NCBI GenBank assembly: GCA_016858145.1
Contig: JAEHOE010000108.1
Span: forward strand, 248,001-312,000
Source of the DNA: Edaphochlamys debaryana
Taxonomy: Eukaryota; Chlorophyta; Chlorophyceae; Chlamydomonadales
Reading direction: 5' to 3'
DNA: 64,000 nt
Part shown: piece after piece, positions 22,408 through 34,900 of the stretch
How the letters are laid out: every line of letters begins with the position of its first letter
Position numbering within the stretch: position 1 is the first letter of the stretch
Position numbers and translations under genes: made by a program
Notes under the pieces: generated by a model
Database searches by the model: none
What the model was told of the DNA's origin: nothing
Seen by the model: only the letters and a program-made list of their open reading frames with translations

Positions 22408-25400
22408 GCGGGTTTGATTGAGAGCGGGCAACCGTGCTTTTAGCAGCAGGGGGGCGCGTGGACATTTGTTCTCGTTAATCTGTGAGGGCATCGGCAGGCG
22501 TTGATTGCTTCTCAGAGGCGGTGCAAAGCGGACCAAGCATGGCTAGCGGTGTCTGGCGCGAAGGTTATTCTAGTGTAGCAAGCACCCAGCGGGGGTTCTC
22601 ATCAGGGGATTCCGGTGACTAGCGGGCCGCGGACGTAAGCGGACCTTGACATTGATCTGCAAGAGCTTGCCGTGCTTTCCTGGAGCAGGATTGCAACCTC
22701 TGCATCACGCGGCATGGCATCAGTACTTGGGCAGCCGAGGCACGTTCCGTAGCGTGTTATCATCCCTTTGTGCATGCCACCAGGCCAGCACCTGCCAGCA
22801 TCTAATGGCTAAGCACAGACTGTTCGCTCTGTCGTCAATATGGCAAAAGGTGCATCGAAGCGTTATCTATGGAACAAAAGAACGGTTGGAACGGTTTTGA
22901 CGTTGTGGTTGGCTGTGGAGTGGTCGTACGTAAGGCGCTCGTCCCATTCAACCGTGACTTTCTACAGCAGTGCGGTGATTATGTCTGATCCATGAGTGGT
23001 GGTCATGCGCTGTACGTGGAAGCGATAGGAAGGTGTGAAAGGTGGCGGTCTGCTCTCCTTTGGGGTGCGCCGCGGTGACGGCGGCGGCGCGTGCAAGCTT
23101 TCACAGCTGCGTGGAACGAAGCCGCGTTGGGCTAAAGTAGCATGCGCTGGCCCGGATGACATAGCAGGTCAGCACGTAGTTCCGCCATGGCGCGTGCCTG
23201 CTGGTAACTTGGCGAGCTGTGCGTAGGCAAGTGGGACAGCAGGGCAGGGCGCCTTTGCGTGGAGCATGCATGGCGCTTCATGACGGCTGCATGCTCCAGC
23301 ACTGTGCGGCCGACAGCGCTCATGCGCCGATGGGACGTCAACGCTCGCCCCCCACGTGCTCGAAGCATTGCAATGGTCGGCTGCATACATGTCTTCCAGG
23401 GCAGCAGCGGCGGCAATTGTCGTTTTATGAGAAGCGTTGTGTCAATCAGTCATCCGCCTGCACCTGCTATAAATTGGTTTGCCTCATTGTTGTACTTGAA
23501 TGGGTCATGAGTGTATTTTGACCCGCAGGGCGGCTAGCCTGCCGCTACAACCGCTATGCGGAGCAGAGTCCGTTCGCTAGAGTCGGATAGGATCCAGGCA
23601 TATGGCTGTGCGCGGGGGCAAATGCAGGCATGCCCCTGCTGGGCCGATGCCAGGCGTCCTGCAAGCAAGCTCGGCAGCGGTAGGGTTGTGCCCTGTCTTT
23701 CTGGGTTTGGGCCATGTGCGGTTGTTTCTGAGGCTCGCATGACAGCGGTGCGGGTGCCAACGTGCCAGGTGCGCGCTCGAGAGCCGCGGACCTGGACTAG
23801 ACAGCTAGATACCGGTCGATCGTTGTCTTGACACCGGCTAGCTATTGTGTCTTTAGATTGGCTTTCTTGTATGCCCCGCCCCGCCTTTGCTGCGCGGGCG
23901 CTTCCCAGGGGAGGCAGGGGATACGGCGGCATTCTGTTTCCATCGCGTGGGCTCTCCATGCTTGCCTTTGATGATGCGGCTTCCGCTGGGGCAGGAGGAC
24001 GGTGCTAATTGCGGTGCGCTCATGGTCGTTGGGGTGCTCTGGTGGACGGTGCCGGTGGTTATGGGCGGGGGAGTGGCTGAAACCTTGGAAATGGAGACGA
24101 CGGGATTTATGTGAGGGATCATGAGCCGGAGGGGCTTTGACGGCGAACAACTGTACTGCACTACTGCTCCATGCCCAGATTGCAGAGGTCACCCTAGCTC
24201 AACAGAGCGGGAGCGGGATTATGTTGTGGTGTTCGCACGGATGAGGCAGTACTGGTACTGGTACCCTGCCCTCGCAATGTATGCTTTGAGGGGGGGTCGT
24301 GACCGGATGATGACGAGTATGCGGGTGGCCCCCTCGCTAGGGTTTGTGCTGGGTTCTGCAACCCCTCGTCACAAGCCTTGACCGCGAGGGGCGAACCCCT
24401 TCCTGATGCGTGCCGGCTTTAGCAAGATGGCAGGGAAAGGGTGGCGGTCGGTCCCATGGCATCGAGCTTGTTCGGGCACGCGTTGACCGTGCCGCATTTT
24501 GCCTGACTAAGGGTGCCGTTCGCTGAGCTGCGTGCTGGTGGCCTGCTATGGGCCCGCCCGGCCGGTTGTTGTGGTGCAAGAGATGCCGCCAGGCAGCAGT
24601 AAGGGGCACGGCGCGCCGGCCATAGACCGGTGGTGATGGCAAGCAGGAAGAGGCTTCTGAACGATGGGGTTGCCCCGCCGCCGTGCAAACATATTGTGGG
24701 CGTGTCCGCAATCAATAAGCTTCGCCGAAAGGGACACGCATGCCCCCGCCTTCCTGCTGTCCAAGCTGTCGTGCCTGGACGCCCCAACCCCCATTAGCGT
24801 GTGTCATCTCTCTCTCTCTTTTAAAGCTCATGGACTGCGATGACACGGCCGTAGCGGGCCGCACTCAATGAGGCTGAGCTGTGGCTGGGCGTGGGGCAGG
24901 GGCAGGATTATTGCTGTTTGCAGTCCTACGGGCAAACGGGCCCCCGTCATTAGGGCATACGGCATCCTCCTCAGCAGCACGGCACGCTCATCGGACCGGT
25001 CGCCTCGCCTCAGCTGTCCACGCAGCATGCACTCCCTGGGGAGCTCTTCTCCCAGGCAGGGGGGCCTTGAGCCAGCTTGCGCAGAGGGGCCCTCGCCTCC
25101 CGCGTCCCGCCTCCGTGCCAGTGGCTGGCAGCACGCACTAGCTGCACGTGCGTGGCTTTCCATGCAGCAGAGCAAAGGGTCCCCGTCGGTCCTCGCGCCC
25201 CTCCCACAAGTCCCTCCCCAATCCCCACATGCCTAGGTCCGGCATCCTTGTGGGGAATGTGGGCGGCGTGCCCTCGCTCTGCGAAGCAGGCGAGGCCCCT
25301 CTGGTGCCAGGCAGGATACCTTCTGAGCCAACGGGCGAGGGGCCAGGAAGGGGCCAGGCAACGGCACCAACACTTGGTAGACCCATGCCCGGTTACACAC

Positions 25401-25417
25401 GCAGCAAGGCGTGCGCA
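22408..25417. other. Long intergenic region, no gene recognised
   Basis: Only short ORFs without domain or splice support on both strands. Base composition is more mixed than in the genes. No repeat was recognised in this part. Confidence 0.35.
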
Positions 25418-25620
25418 AAAATGCCGGCCCTATGTCAGTCCTGGGGCGGGTTCCGCCCGGGTTCGGGTGGGTTCGGTGAACCGGGCTGCCGCCCGGTTCG
25501 ACCCGGTTCGGCGAACCCACCCCCGAACATACAAGACCGGGTTTGGACACATGAAAAACCGGCCGGGTAACCCGCCTTCCAAACCGGGTGGATCCGAAGT
25601 GGTTCTGCGGCCGTGTTGAC
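25418..25620 (+). repeat. Degenerate dispersed repeat rich in AACCGGGTT words (left copy)
   Basis: The block starts with a CCCTATGTCAGTCCT-like segment, then GCGGGTTCCG and many CCGGGTT/AACCCGG words, ending near GTTGACA. A related block lies in reverse orientation at 39396-39570, where the matching segment reads CCCTATATCAGTCCT and GCGGGTTCCG on the minus strand. A weaker related cluster is at 27668-27735. The type of element is unknown. Confidence 0.55.
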
Positions 25621-25731
25621 ACTCGGATTTTACATGCTGACCGTGCTCCGCACCCAGCTCCTGTTCTACCTGCTCTAGCCTTCCTGCATGCCTCTGTGTC
25701 CTGCCTGCCACTATCTCTCTCATCTTAGCGT

Positions 25732-25951
25732 GTCTCCTCCCCACTTGCGTTCCAGCCTCAAACGCCAAGTAAACATCTCATCTCCACGCAGCCTGTAAGC
25801 TATCCTGCCAGCGAAGTCCCGACCTCTGCCTCAAATAGCCGGTCTCCTCCCCACTTGCGTTCCAGTCTCAAACGCCAAGTAAACATCTCATCTCCACGCA
25901 GCCTGTAAGCTATCCTGCCAGCGAAGTCCCGACCTCTGCCTCAAATAGCCG
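25732..25951. repeat. 110-bp direct tandem duplication
   Basis: Two head-to-tail copies (25732-25841 and 25842-25951) are almost identical; one difference is a C/T within GTTCCAGYCTC. A shorter, diverged repeat containing TGTCAAAGCCCCG occurs twice just downstream (about 25965-26020). No coding content. Confidence 0.85.
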
Positions 25952-27844
25952 GTGTTAGCCCTATGTCAAAGCCCCGACCTTGCCATGTGTTAAACCGATG
26001 TCAAAGCCCCGGCCTTCCCATCTGTCTCTCCAAGCGCAGCCTGCCGGGATGTCATCGCACACCCAATGAGTCCTCCTGCATCCTGGGGGGCGAGGGGGGA
26101 GTGGCGAGGCGGGAGGGGGGACGGTGACAAGTTCAGTACCAATGCCGCGGCTTTGCTTGATGTCCCCTCCCCGCCTTCTGCCCCCTACCCCGGCAAGGTC
26201 ACGCTCCGCCCACCCACCTCCTCTCGCCTGCCTTCTGGGGGAAGCTTCCCCCCCCCTCACCTTGTCCACGCGCCCCTCGCCTCACATCTCACATCTCACA
26301 CGCTCAACCCAGCTTTCCATAGCCCCTCACCTTTCCGTCTTTCCACCGTGGAGGCCTCCATGGCCTAGGCAGCGCCGGCCATGCGCACGGCCGTGCGTTT
26401 CAGCGGGAGCCAACAGGAACAGGCTGGGCACCGCGGGCAGGGCCACGGCGTCGTGTATGAACTGGGAAGGGGGCGAGAAAGGGGGTAAGCACGATTTGAC
26501 GTGCGAGGAGTAGGGGAGCAGAGGGTGCGAGTGGAGCAAACGACTTCGTGTTCTGGCGTAGTGATAGATTAGCATGCCCCCTTTGCATCCGCCCTCAAAC
26601 AATCCGCCATCTGTGTTGCCTTCTCACCTCGGAAGCACGACGTCCGTGAGCACGTAGGCCGGGCCCGGCCTGAAGTGCCGGGGCGGGGGGCCAGCTCAAC
26701 GGAACGTGCCAAGGTCGGGGGGGGGGGCAGACGGCAGACAGAAGGCCTACTGCCCCGATCCAAACGTCAAGCCCCGGTCCCAGCACGCCAAGCTCACGGG
26801 CTGCTGCCCAGACAGGACGGGAAAGGTACAGGAGCCGCCTTTGCGCAAGGCCTGCTGCGCTCGCCTAGCTCCTCTGCTTGCCTGCCAAATCATATCAGCT
26901 CCCTAGTAGCAGCCTCGCTTTATCCAGACAACTGTCGGGGGAAGGCCTGGTGGGGTGGGCGGGGGGGCGGGATTAGCGACAGACAACTGGGCGCAGTGAC
27001 GCGGGGAGCGGGGGCAGAGGCGGGGGGGGGGGCGTCGAACAGCGCCCCCCCCCCCCCTGAGCAACTTTGGGTTGTGCTAGCTGCCCATCCCAGCCTTCGA
27101 ATGATCGTATCATTCAAGACATTCTCGCGTTGCCTGAGCTCACCGTCGCGCGGTCACACAGCACATTCTGTCCACCGCACGGGCCCAATCGCGGCCTCCG
27201 ATTTGCATATCCATTACCTATTGTCGCACACCTCCTGGGAGGACATCGCACAAAGCGCGAGTTTGACTAGCAGCGCGCCCCCCCCCCCGACACGCCGCAC
27301 TGTGGTCCTGAGACGCAAAGCCCGTTTCGATCTTGATACATGAAAACGCCTCAGGATTAAGGTATGTTATAAAGAATCCAAGCGAAAGAGCCGGACTTGG
27401 GCATTGGTCGGCAGCAGTTGCTTCTTTGTCGCTCAGTCCTCATCTCTGCTGTTGCACCGTATTGTATCTACAGTGTATGTGTCTTCCAGTATGTGTGACA
27501 ACGTTCTCCGGACCGTACTGCGGACCATGTCCGCGAAATCGCACCATGACAGCTGGGGCCCGCAGGGCAGGCACGGGGAACCAGCGGGAAACAGGTCTTC
27601 GTTCCTATAACTGCTTGCCAGTCACACGTGCATCGGCGCTTGGGCGGGATTTGCCGGTGAAGCGGGGGAACACACCAGGGGCCAAACCTGCCGGGTTTGG
27701 CCCCCGGTTCGCCCCCTGTAACCGGGTTGACATGACAGAGCACAGTATCGTCGCTGCCACACTATCGTAGGAGTTCGGTGGTTGCTGGGAGGTGTGGAGG
27801 TTGACAAGGGAGAACGACCTGTGTGTGCACCATGCACTTGTATG
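25952..27844. other. Intergenic, 5' flank of the retroelement
   Basis: No gene recognised. The region has G-runs near 26717-26727 and C-runs near 27043-27057, and an AACCGGGTT-type cluster at 27668-27735 related to the dispersed repeat on either side. No LTR was identified by comparison with sequence after 39211. Confidence 0.35.
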
Positions 27845-27864
27845 GTACAGCATGCATGCTGTAC
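27845..27864. repeat. Perfect 20-bp palindrome
   Basis: GTACAGCATGCATGCTGTAC reads the same on both strands. It lies about 130 bases before the long retroelement frame opens and 44 bases before a stem-loop. It may mark an element boundary or a protein-binding site; function unknown. Confidence 0.6.
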
Positions 27865-27907
27865 GGCAGCCTCATTCCGCCCGCGGTGAGGATAGGCTAG
27901 CGCTCAG

Positions 27908-27930
27908 CTCCCGTCTCGTTAAGACGGGAG
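27908..27930 (+). other. 9-bp stem-loop ahead of the retroelement ORF
   Basis: CTCCCGTCT and AGACGGGAG pair perfectly around a 5-base loop. Its position just before the element's open frame suggests a leader-RNA structure, but this is inference. Confidence 0.5.
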
Positions 27931-28912
27931 CACCGCTTCATACGCCGCTTCATGCGTACTGAGACCTGTAACGTCAGAGTTGTTGCATGCCTTGCCTTCT
28001 CTACTGCCATTCGAAGCAGTCTCTGTGCTACCCTGTCGACAATCTACTCGGAGCGCGTCTCCGCACGGCGTCCGTCAGTCGCCGTTCTCCAGCCGCGAGT
28101 CCTGGGCTACGCCCTTGGCCTTAGCTCGCAATTTTGCTCCCGTCTTCCGCTCGCGCTACGCGCAGTGGACTGCTCATCATTTGGTCACACCCGGGCTACG
28201 CCCAAGGTGCGACCTGGCTCCTAGGACTGCGTCCGAAAGAGCCGGAGCCCAGGCTACGTCTGGCAGCTCCGAAGGGGTTGTCACTGTCGCTTCGCCCGTC
28301 GGCAAGCGGCCACCCCCGGCAGCAGATAGAGCTTCTCGCTACCGCGATCGCGTCGAGCGTCAAGAAGAGGACCTGCCTATTCATCGGTTCGCTGAGCTTC
28401 ACAACGCCCGCAACGCAGGTGTTCCTCCGAAGTCACCACCGACAAGTCCTGGCCGCGGTCGCGCCCCAGCCCAGGCATCTTTGCTCCACGGTAATCCACT
28501 GTTCGAGCAGCAGCCCACTGGCAACGCCGGTGCGGGTGCGAGTACGTCTGGAGGCTCCGACGTCACTCATCACGCTCGCGCTCCGTCTGCAGGCACTGCA
28601 ACAGCGCTCGCTGGCAACAACAACGTAGTTGCGGCTATCGCCCAAACTGGAGGTGGGGCTGCGGGTGGTCAGGCTGGCCCGTCGCACGTCTCGGCAAACC
28701 CTCTGCACGCGCCCCAGCCGGGGGCCGCGGGGGCACTTCCCGCCGTCGCGGGAGGACCTGGGCTGCGCCCAGGCTCAAACCCTAGCTCATCTAGCTCCTC
28801 GTCTGACGAAGACGAGCCTCCGCCTCTCGGCCAGCCGCTGCTACCGCTAGCCCCGGCACCTCAAGCCGTGCAGGCGGGGCAGGCGGCGCCTGACCCAGAC
28901 TCGGAAGACGAG

Positions 28913-31900
28913 ATGTCAAACAAGCATGTCCCTGTCTTCGATAGCATCAACAAGTCTCTCCCTGCCTTCCTCGCAGCGACCCACTCGTGGCGCCTGGGTT
29001 GGGAGATGACGTCACGTGGCGACAACACGTGCAAGCTCTGCCGGCTCTGGCTAGCTGGCATCGCCGGCGGCCAGGGGCCTGACGGCTCGGTGCGGCTTTT
29101 CACGGTCACGCAGCACTGGGTCAACACCAAGGGCCTGCCGCGCCTGCTGAGGCACCGGGTGGAGTTCGATGCGGCCATCGCCGCCATGAACCCGCAGCCC
29201 GTACCGCTGCCGGACTACGTGGGCCAGGCGCTGCTGCCCGGGCTGCTCGACGCCATGGACTACGTCATCGCCCTGCTCCGCGAGGACTATGGCCGGGACG
29301 ACCCCGCCGCCAAGGCGGACTACGAGAAGTTCGAGATCTGGACCACGGAGGACCCCACCGCTGCCGGCTCCCGCTACCTGGCCATCGTCAGCGTCCTGAG
29401 CCTGGTCACCTACCCTCGGCGCACCCGCACCGAGCGCTGGCTTCTCGCCGTCGTCAAGTCCCACTGGGTTAAGGCGGCGGTGATGAACGAGCACATCAAG
29501 CTCGGCTACCGGGGCAAGGCCGACGACGACCCCACCGCCTGGGACGTGGAGTGGTGCATATCGGAGTGCCAGAACGTTTACGTCTGCTTCCGCTCGGACC
29601 AGGCCGAGGTGGACCGGCTGGCGCCCAAGAAGGTCAGGGCCCTGGCGACCGCTGCCGGGCCCGTGGGCGAGTCCACGGCTGCCAGCCACTCGGACTTCGC
29701 CCGGCTCTCGGCACAGCTCGACAGCATGGCGCTCGCCATCCACGGGCCCAACAACGGCAACCGCCCGTTCGGCAACCAGCAGCAGCTGCAGTCGCCGGCG
29801 GGCAAGATGCGCCAGCGCTGGCCCAAGGAGGCGCCCGGCCCGGTCACCGGCTCCAAGGGTCCCTGCACCTACCATGCCTGCGTCAACGGCCCCCGCGCCA
29901 AGTCCCACTCGCTGGATTTCTGCTCCGAGAACGCCAAGGCGGGCAACCCGACGGCCCTGCAAGGGTACCCGGCCTCGGTCGACATGGGCCAGGCCTGGGA
30001 GAAACTGCTCCGGCAGAACCCGCAGTTCGCCGCACCGCAGCAGCAGCAGCAGCAGGGTGGCTACCAGCAGGGCGGCAAGCCGCAGGGCGGCAGCAAGCAG
30101 GAGTACGTCAAGGCCAAGGACAACAACCGCGGCAAGGGCAGGGTCAACGCCTACGCGGCCAAGACCGACTCCCCGGCGTCCCAGGCCCCGGCGGCAGCGC
30201 CGCCGGTTGCCTTCCACGCGCCGTATGGTTACGCGCCCTACCCGTACGCGCAGCCGCCGCCCATGTACGGCTACCCGCCCAGCGCCTATGGCGGCCACGG
30301 CCCGCAGCAGCTGCCTGCGCCCTCGGCCGGCCAGCACGCTGCGGCCTTCGCCTCCGCTGCCTCCTACCGTGGCACGCCGCCGCCCTCGCACGTGAGCGCC
30401 CAGTCCCACGGTTGGCTCATGGGCCACGGCGCGCCGCCGTACGCCTACCCGCCGCCGCCCAGCTACGCCCCCAGCACGTCCTCGGCGCTCGCCACGGACA
30501 CGTTCTCGGTGGCGCAGCAGCCGTTCGGCACGTTCATCACGCGTGTTGACAGCACTGCAGGCGCCACGGTCCTCGCCACCAGCAGCTCTGCCTCTGTCTC
30601 CAAGCTGGGGGGGGGTATGAGCAGCCTGGGCACCAGCGTGCAGACAGCGGCACCGGCGCGGACCGGGCTCCAGTGGCCCATCCCGGCTGTGGCGCTCAAC
30701 ACCGCGCGTGAGCCCATGCCCGCCGGCTTCCGCCAGAGCCAGGCGGCGTCGCTGCCCAGCTCTATCCGCGTCCCGCTCGTAGAGTACTGCTCGATCCAGA
30801 TCTACCTGGATGGCAGCTGCAGCGTGCGGGTCAGCGGGGCGACCGGTACGACGATCCTGACGGCGATCGGCGACTTGATGAACGTGGTCAAGGCCCAGAT
30901 CAGGCCTTCGCCCACGGACACCGCCCCCAACGCCACCTTCGCCTGCTCGTCCACGGCTGCAAGCGCCGGCTCCACCACGCCGCCCGGCTCCGCTGTGCCG
31001 ACGGGCGACACGGAGGCCATCAACCGGCACCTGCAGAGCAAGGACTGCGCCTCGCTGCACTACGTTGACAACGGCGACCCCAAGCAGGGCGTGGCCTTCC
31101 ACACGGCCGACGGCGGTCTGGTCTACCCCTCAGGCGTGGCGCCCGACTGCGCCTGCAACCCGTGGGGCCTGGTGGTCGAGAGCCTGGTCAAGGAGCTGGG
31201 GCTGACCATCCGCCCTTGCGACGCTGGCGTGCGCTCGCTCGAGCAGCGCAGCCGGCCGCTCGGCATCGTCACCATCCGCACCACGCTCAACCCCGGCACG
31301 CCCCAGGAGACCACCTTTGAAGGCGAGTTCCTGGTGGTGCGTGACTCAGCTGCCGAGGGGCTCTTCAAGGTCCTGTGGGGCGTGCACTTCTTCTGGCTGC
31401 ACGGCATGGTGCTGGACTACTTCCCGAGCCCACACCTCAAGTTCAGGCCGGGCTTCTACCGAGGTGACGCGTCCCTGGGCGGCTACGTCAAGCTGATCCC
31501 GGCCCCCGCCGAGCTGGGTCAGGCCGCGGCAGCGCTGCGGGCCTGCTACGCCACCGTGCAGCTGCCGGCAAGCGAGACGGCGGCACGTGAGGTCAAGACC
31601 AAGGACTGCAACCGCAAGGTCCCGTTCCTGCCCAAGCAGCTGTTCAAAACCCTGGCTGACTCCGCGGCCTCCGAGCTCTACGCCCCCGGGGACAGCACAG
31701 TCAGGATCTGGAGCACGCCGGAGCCGTCCTACGCGGAGCAGTACAAGCGGTACCTGCACGAGGAGGAGCGCAAGGCACTCATCATCTATGCCGACCCGGT
31801 GCCGCTCAATGAGGACGAGCTGATTGCCCAGGCGGATGAGGACGGTGAGCTGGACGAGTACCTGGTGAACGACGACGGCAGCGTCCCCATGGAGCCGCTG

Positions 31901-34900
31901 TCGCCGCTGCCCCCACTCTCGCCTCCGCTGCCGCCCTCGCCAGTGCCGGAGCCCTCGTCTCCGCCACCGCCCACGCCGGCTGTGGAGCGCTCTCCGCAGC
32001 CACCGCCTCCGCAGCCCAACGCTCTCGTAACGCCACCGGCACCCGCGCCCAAGGGCCCCTCTGCACGGGTGCCCCCGCAGGGCCCCCAGGCAGCGCCTGC
32101 AGCGAGCCCCTCAGCACGACGCCACATCGCGTGGTCTCCCATGCCGCCCCCTCAGGCCACGCCTGTCGGGGGCCCGCCCGTACTGCAGCTGGGTCCACGA
32201 GATCCTTACTACGACCGGGGCTACCGTGGAGATCAGCGCGGCTCGGAGCAGAGACGCTCCCGCTCCCCGTCGCGCGGCGACAAGGAGCCCGACAACGACC
32301 GACGCAAGGATCAGGGCAAGGACCACGACCATGACCGCTCGAGGGACCGAGGGCACGGCGGTCCTGGTCCGGGCTCGTCGGGCGCCGTCCCGCGGCCACG
32401 GCACACCAAGGAGCTTCCCTCCAAGCTCTCAGGGTCACGCGTCCCATGCACCTGCTGCACCCTGATCTCGGAGCTGGCCAGTCACCCAGACTACCGGGCG
32501 CTCGCCCGCTACCCCGGCCTGGAGACTGTGTCATACGCAGCCAAGAAGGACCACAGCCTGGACAAGTGCAAGATCTGGGCGCTGTTGGGCGGTCCCACAC
32601 TCCTGCAGATGACGAGGGACGTGGCGCTGACCTTCGGCATCCAGGGCTACAGCCAGCCCATCCTCGAGTCTGAGCTGCTCGAGTGGGACCCAGTGCAAGA
32701 CCCCCTGACGCTGGATGAGTCACTGCAGCACGATGCCCAGCACCTGATCAACACCTGCCGCTGGCACGAGGAGATTCGGGCTCAGGTGCAAGCTCCCCAC
32801 GGGCGCTCGCCCTATCACGCCCAGCAGCTGAACGCGCACGCCGTGTTCTGGCACCGGCACCCGGTCTGGTGCCAACTGCTCTTCCTCGCTCTCGGTGAGC
32901 AGGGCCTGCGGGTGGACTGGGGCCTCTACCTCCCTGACGGCAGCCCCCGCCTGATACCCTCGGACGAGGAGCTCGCACGGCAGGACCTGCTAGCCCGGGC
33001 GCTGGCGGAAGGGCTGCACCGTCTCCAAGCCGGCGCCGGGGGAGATGAGGCACCCGCTGGTCCCCTTGCGACACCCTACCTGCCGCCGGGTCTGCGTCCC
33101 GCTGTCCTGCCGGCTTGGGCTGCCCCACAGCCGCTCGTGACGGCTCAGACAACTCAGCCAGCGCTCCAGACGGCGCCGCCGCCACTGCCCGTGGCTGCGC
33201 CTGCTGTGCAGACGGGCCGCGCCCTCTGCATGCACCCGGGTCTCGCCCTTGATGTGCAGCCGGCACCAGCCAACCTCATGGACTACTCGACGACGGTCTT
33301 CGCCACCGTGGCGGCAGGTGACACCTCTCGGGCAGCCCCCATGCAGCCGCAGCGAGTGGAGCCGCCGCCGCCGCCGCCACCGCTCCAACCGCCAAGTCAG
33401 GCACGGGCCCAAGGGCTGCGGCCGGCCGTCGCCGAGCCGCAGTCGGTGGGCAACCCCAGGCAAGTGGTCAGCATGGTGCGAGCCACGCAAGTGCTCACGG
33501 TGGGCGACGTCCAGTGGTCAGTGGCGCGCACGGTGTACGAGGAGAATCCGAGCAGCGTAGGGGAGCCCTGGGTCTGTGCCTTCCTGGCGGCAGACCAGCT
33601 TCCGCCGCCCACCCCGCGCAACAACACCGGCACGGGGCTGCTGATGGGCGACAACGAGGGCTACCGCTGGACCTCTGGCGGCTTCTGCAAGATCCAGATC
33701 GTCTGCGTGGACCACGTCAGCTCACCGGCAACCTTCAGTGACGAGGACGGCCTCACCGGCATCCCGCTGCTGCTGCGGCTCGACGTGGCGCGAACCTTCC
33801 CCACCACTGTGGAGGGAGATGGGCTGCGGCACCACGAGCCTCGGCCCCTCCGCGGTGCCATCGGCAACCGAGGGCTCTACGGCTACGAGTACACCCTGCA
33901 CGGCGCTCGGCTCCTCGTCAATGGCCACGTCACCAAGCGCACCGGCGCCAGCTACATGCGCTCCATCTCCCTTGCCCTGCCGCCCATCCCCGTGCTGGGC
34001 CTGGACGACCTACCCTACGGCGTGGTGCTGGGGCGTGACTTCAACGTCCAGTTCAACGCCGTACGCTCGTACGGCCGCGCTGGTGACACCCTGCAGCTCA
34101 CGCACCAGCTGCCCAATGAGGACACCTGGGCCACGACCCTGCGCCTCACCAACGTCTACTGCCCCGGCGACATCCGCTTCTGCGCACTCACGCCGAGCCC
34201 CGGCAGGGGGGGGGAGGACGACAACAACAACCAGCCGGGTCCGGCGGAGCACGCCGACGCTGACACCGCCAGCGGAGAGGACGAGGAGGTTCTGGCCCCA
34301 GTGCCCGGGCAGCCCGGCCAGCGACGCCTGCTGCCGCGCCCGTCAAGCAGCCGCGCCAACAGCTCGGACCTGGCCCCGCCAAAAGTCCCTCCGTCCACTG
34401 CCCTCCAAGCGCGGGCCCGAGACATGCTCCAGCGCTGGGCCGACGCTGCTACCGAGCTCCAGGCAACCAAGGCCAAGGAGCTGTGCGACGCTGGTGCTGG
34501 CTCGGGTCCATCATCGGCGGTGACGCCCACGGCTCCGCCCGCACCTGCGATGGTGCTGCCCCCTGCCCCTGAGACTGAGGAGCGGCACCGGAGCGACAGC
34601 ACCAAGCGCCCCGCGCCAACACAGGGTGAGCAGCTGGGTCCCCTGGGCAAGCTAGTCCGCACCGAGCGCGGTGGCTACGAGCTCCAGGTAGACGTGAAGC
34701 GGTGGGCGGCGACCAAGCACCTGCCCACCGAGGCCCTGCTCCAACAGCTGAACGAGGTCTTCGACGCCTGCGAGGCAGAGGAGCGCGCGGCTGGCAGGCC
34801 GTTTCCCCCACGTGACGAGATCGTGATAGACGATGAGGAGGAGGACGAGGAGGCGCCGGACGTCACGAGCCCCTGCTCTGGCCCCCAGCCCCGGCGCCCC

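Noticed and set aside
27980..28912. N-terminal extension of the retroelement polyprotein
   Set aside because: The frame is open but starts with TTG and contains no ATG before 28913; it is kept only as part of the element.
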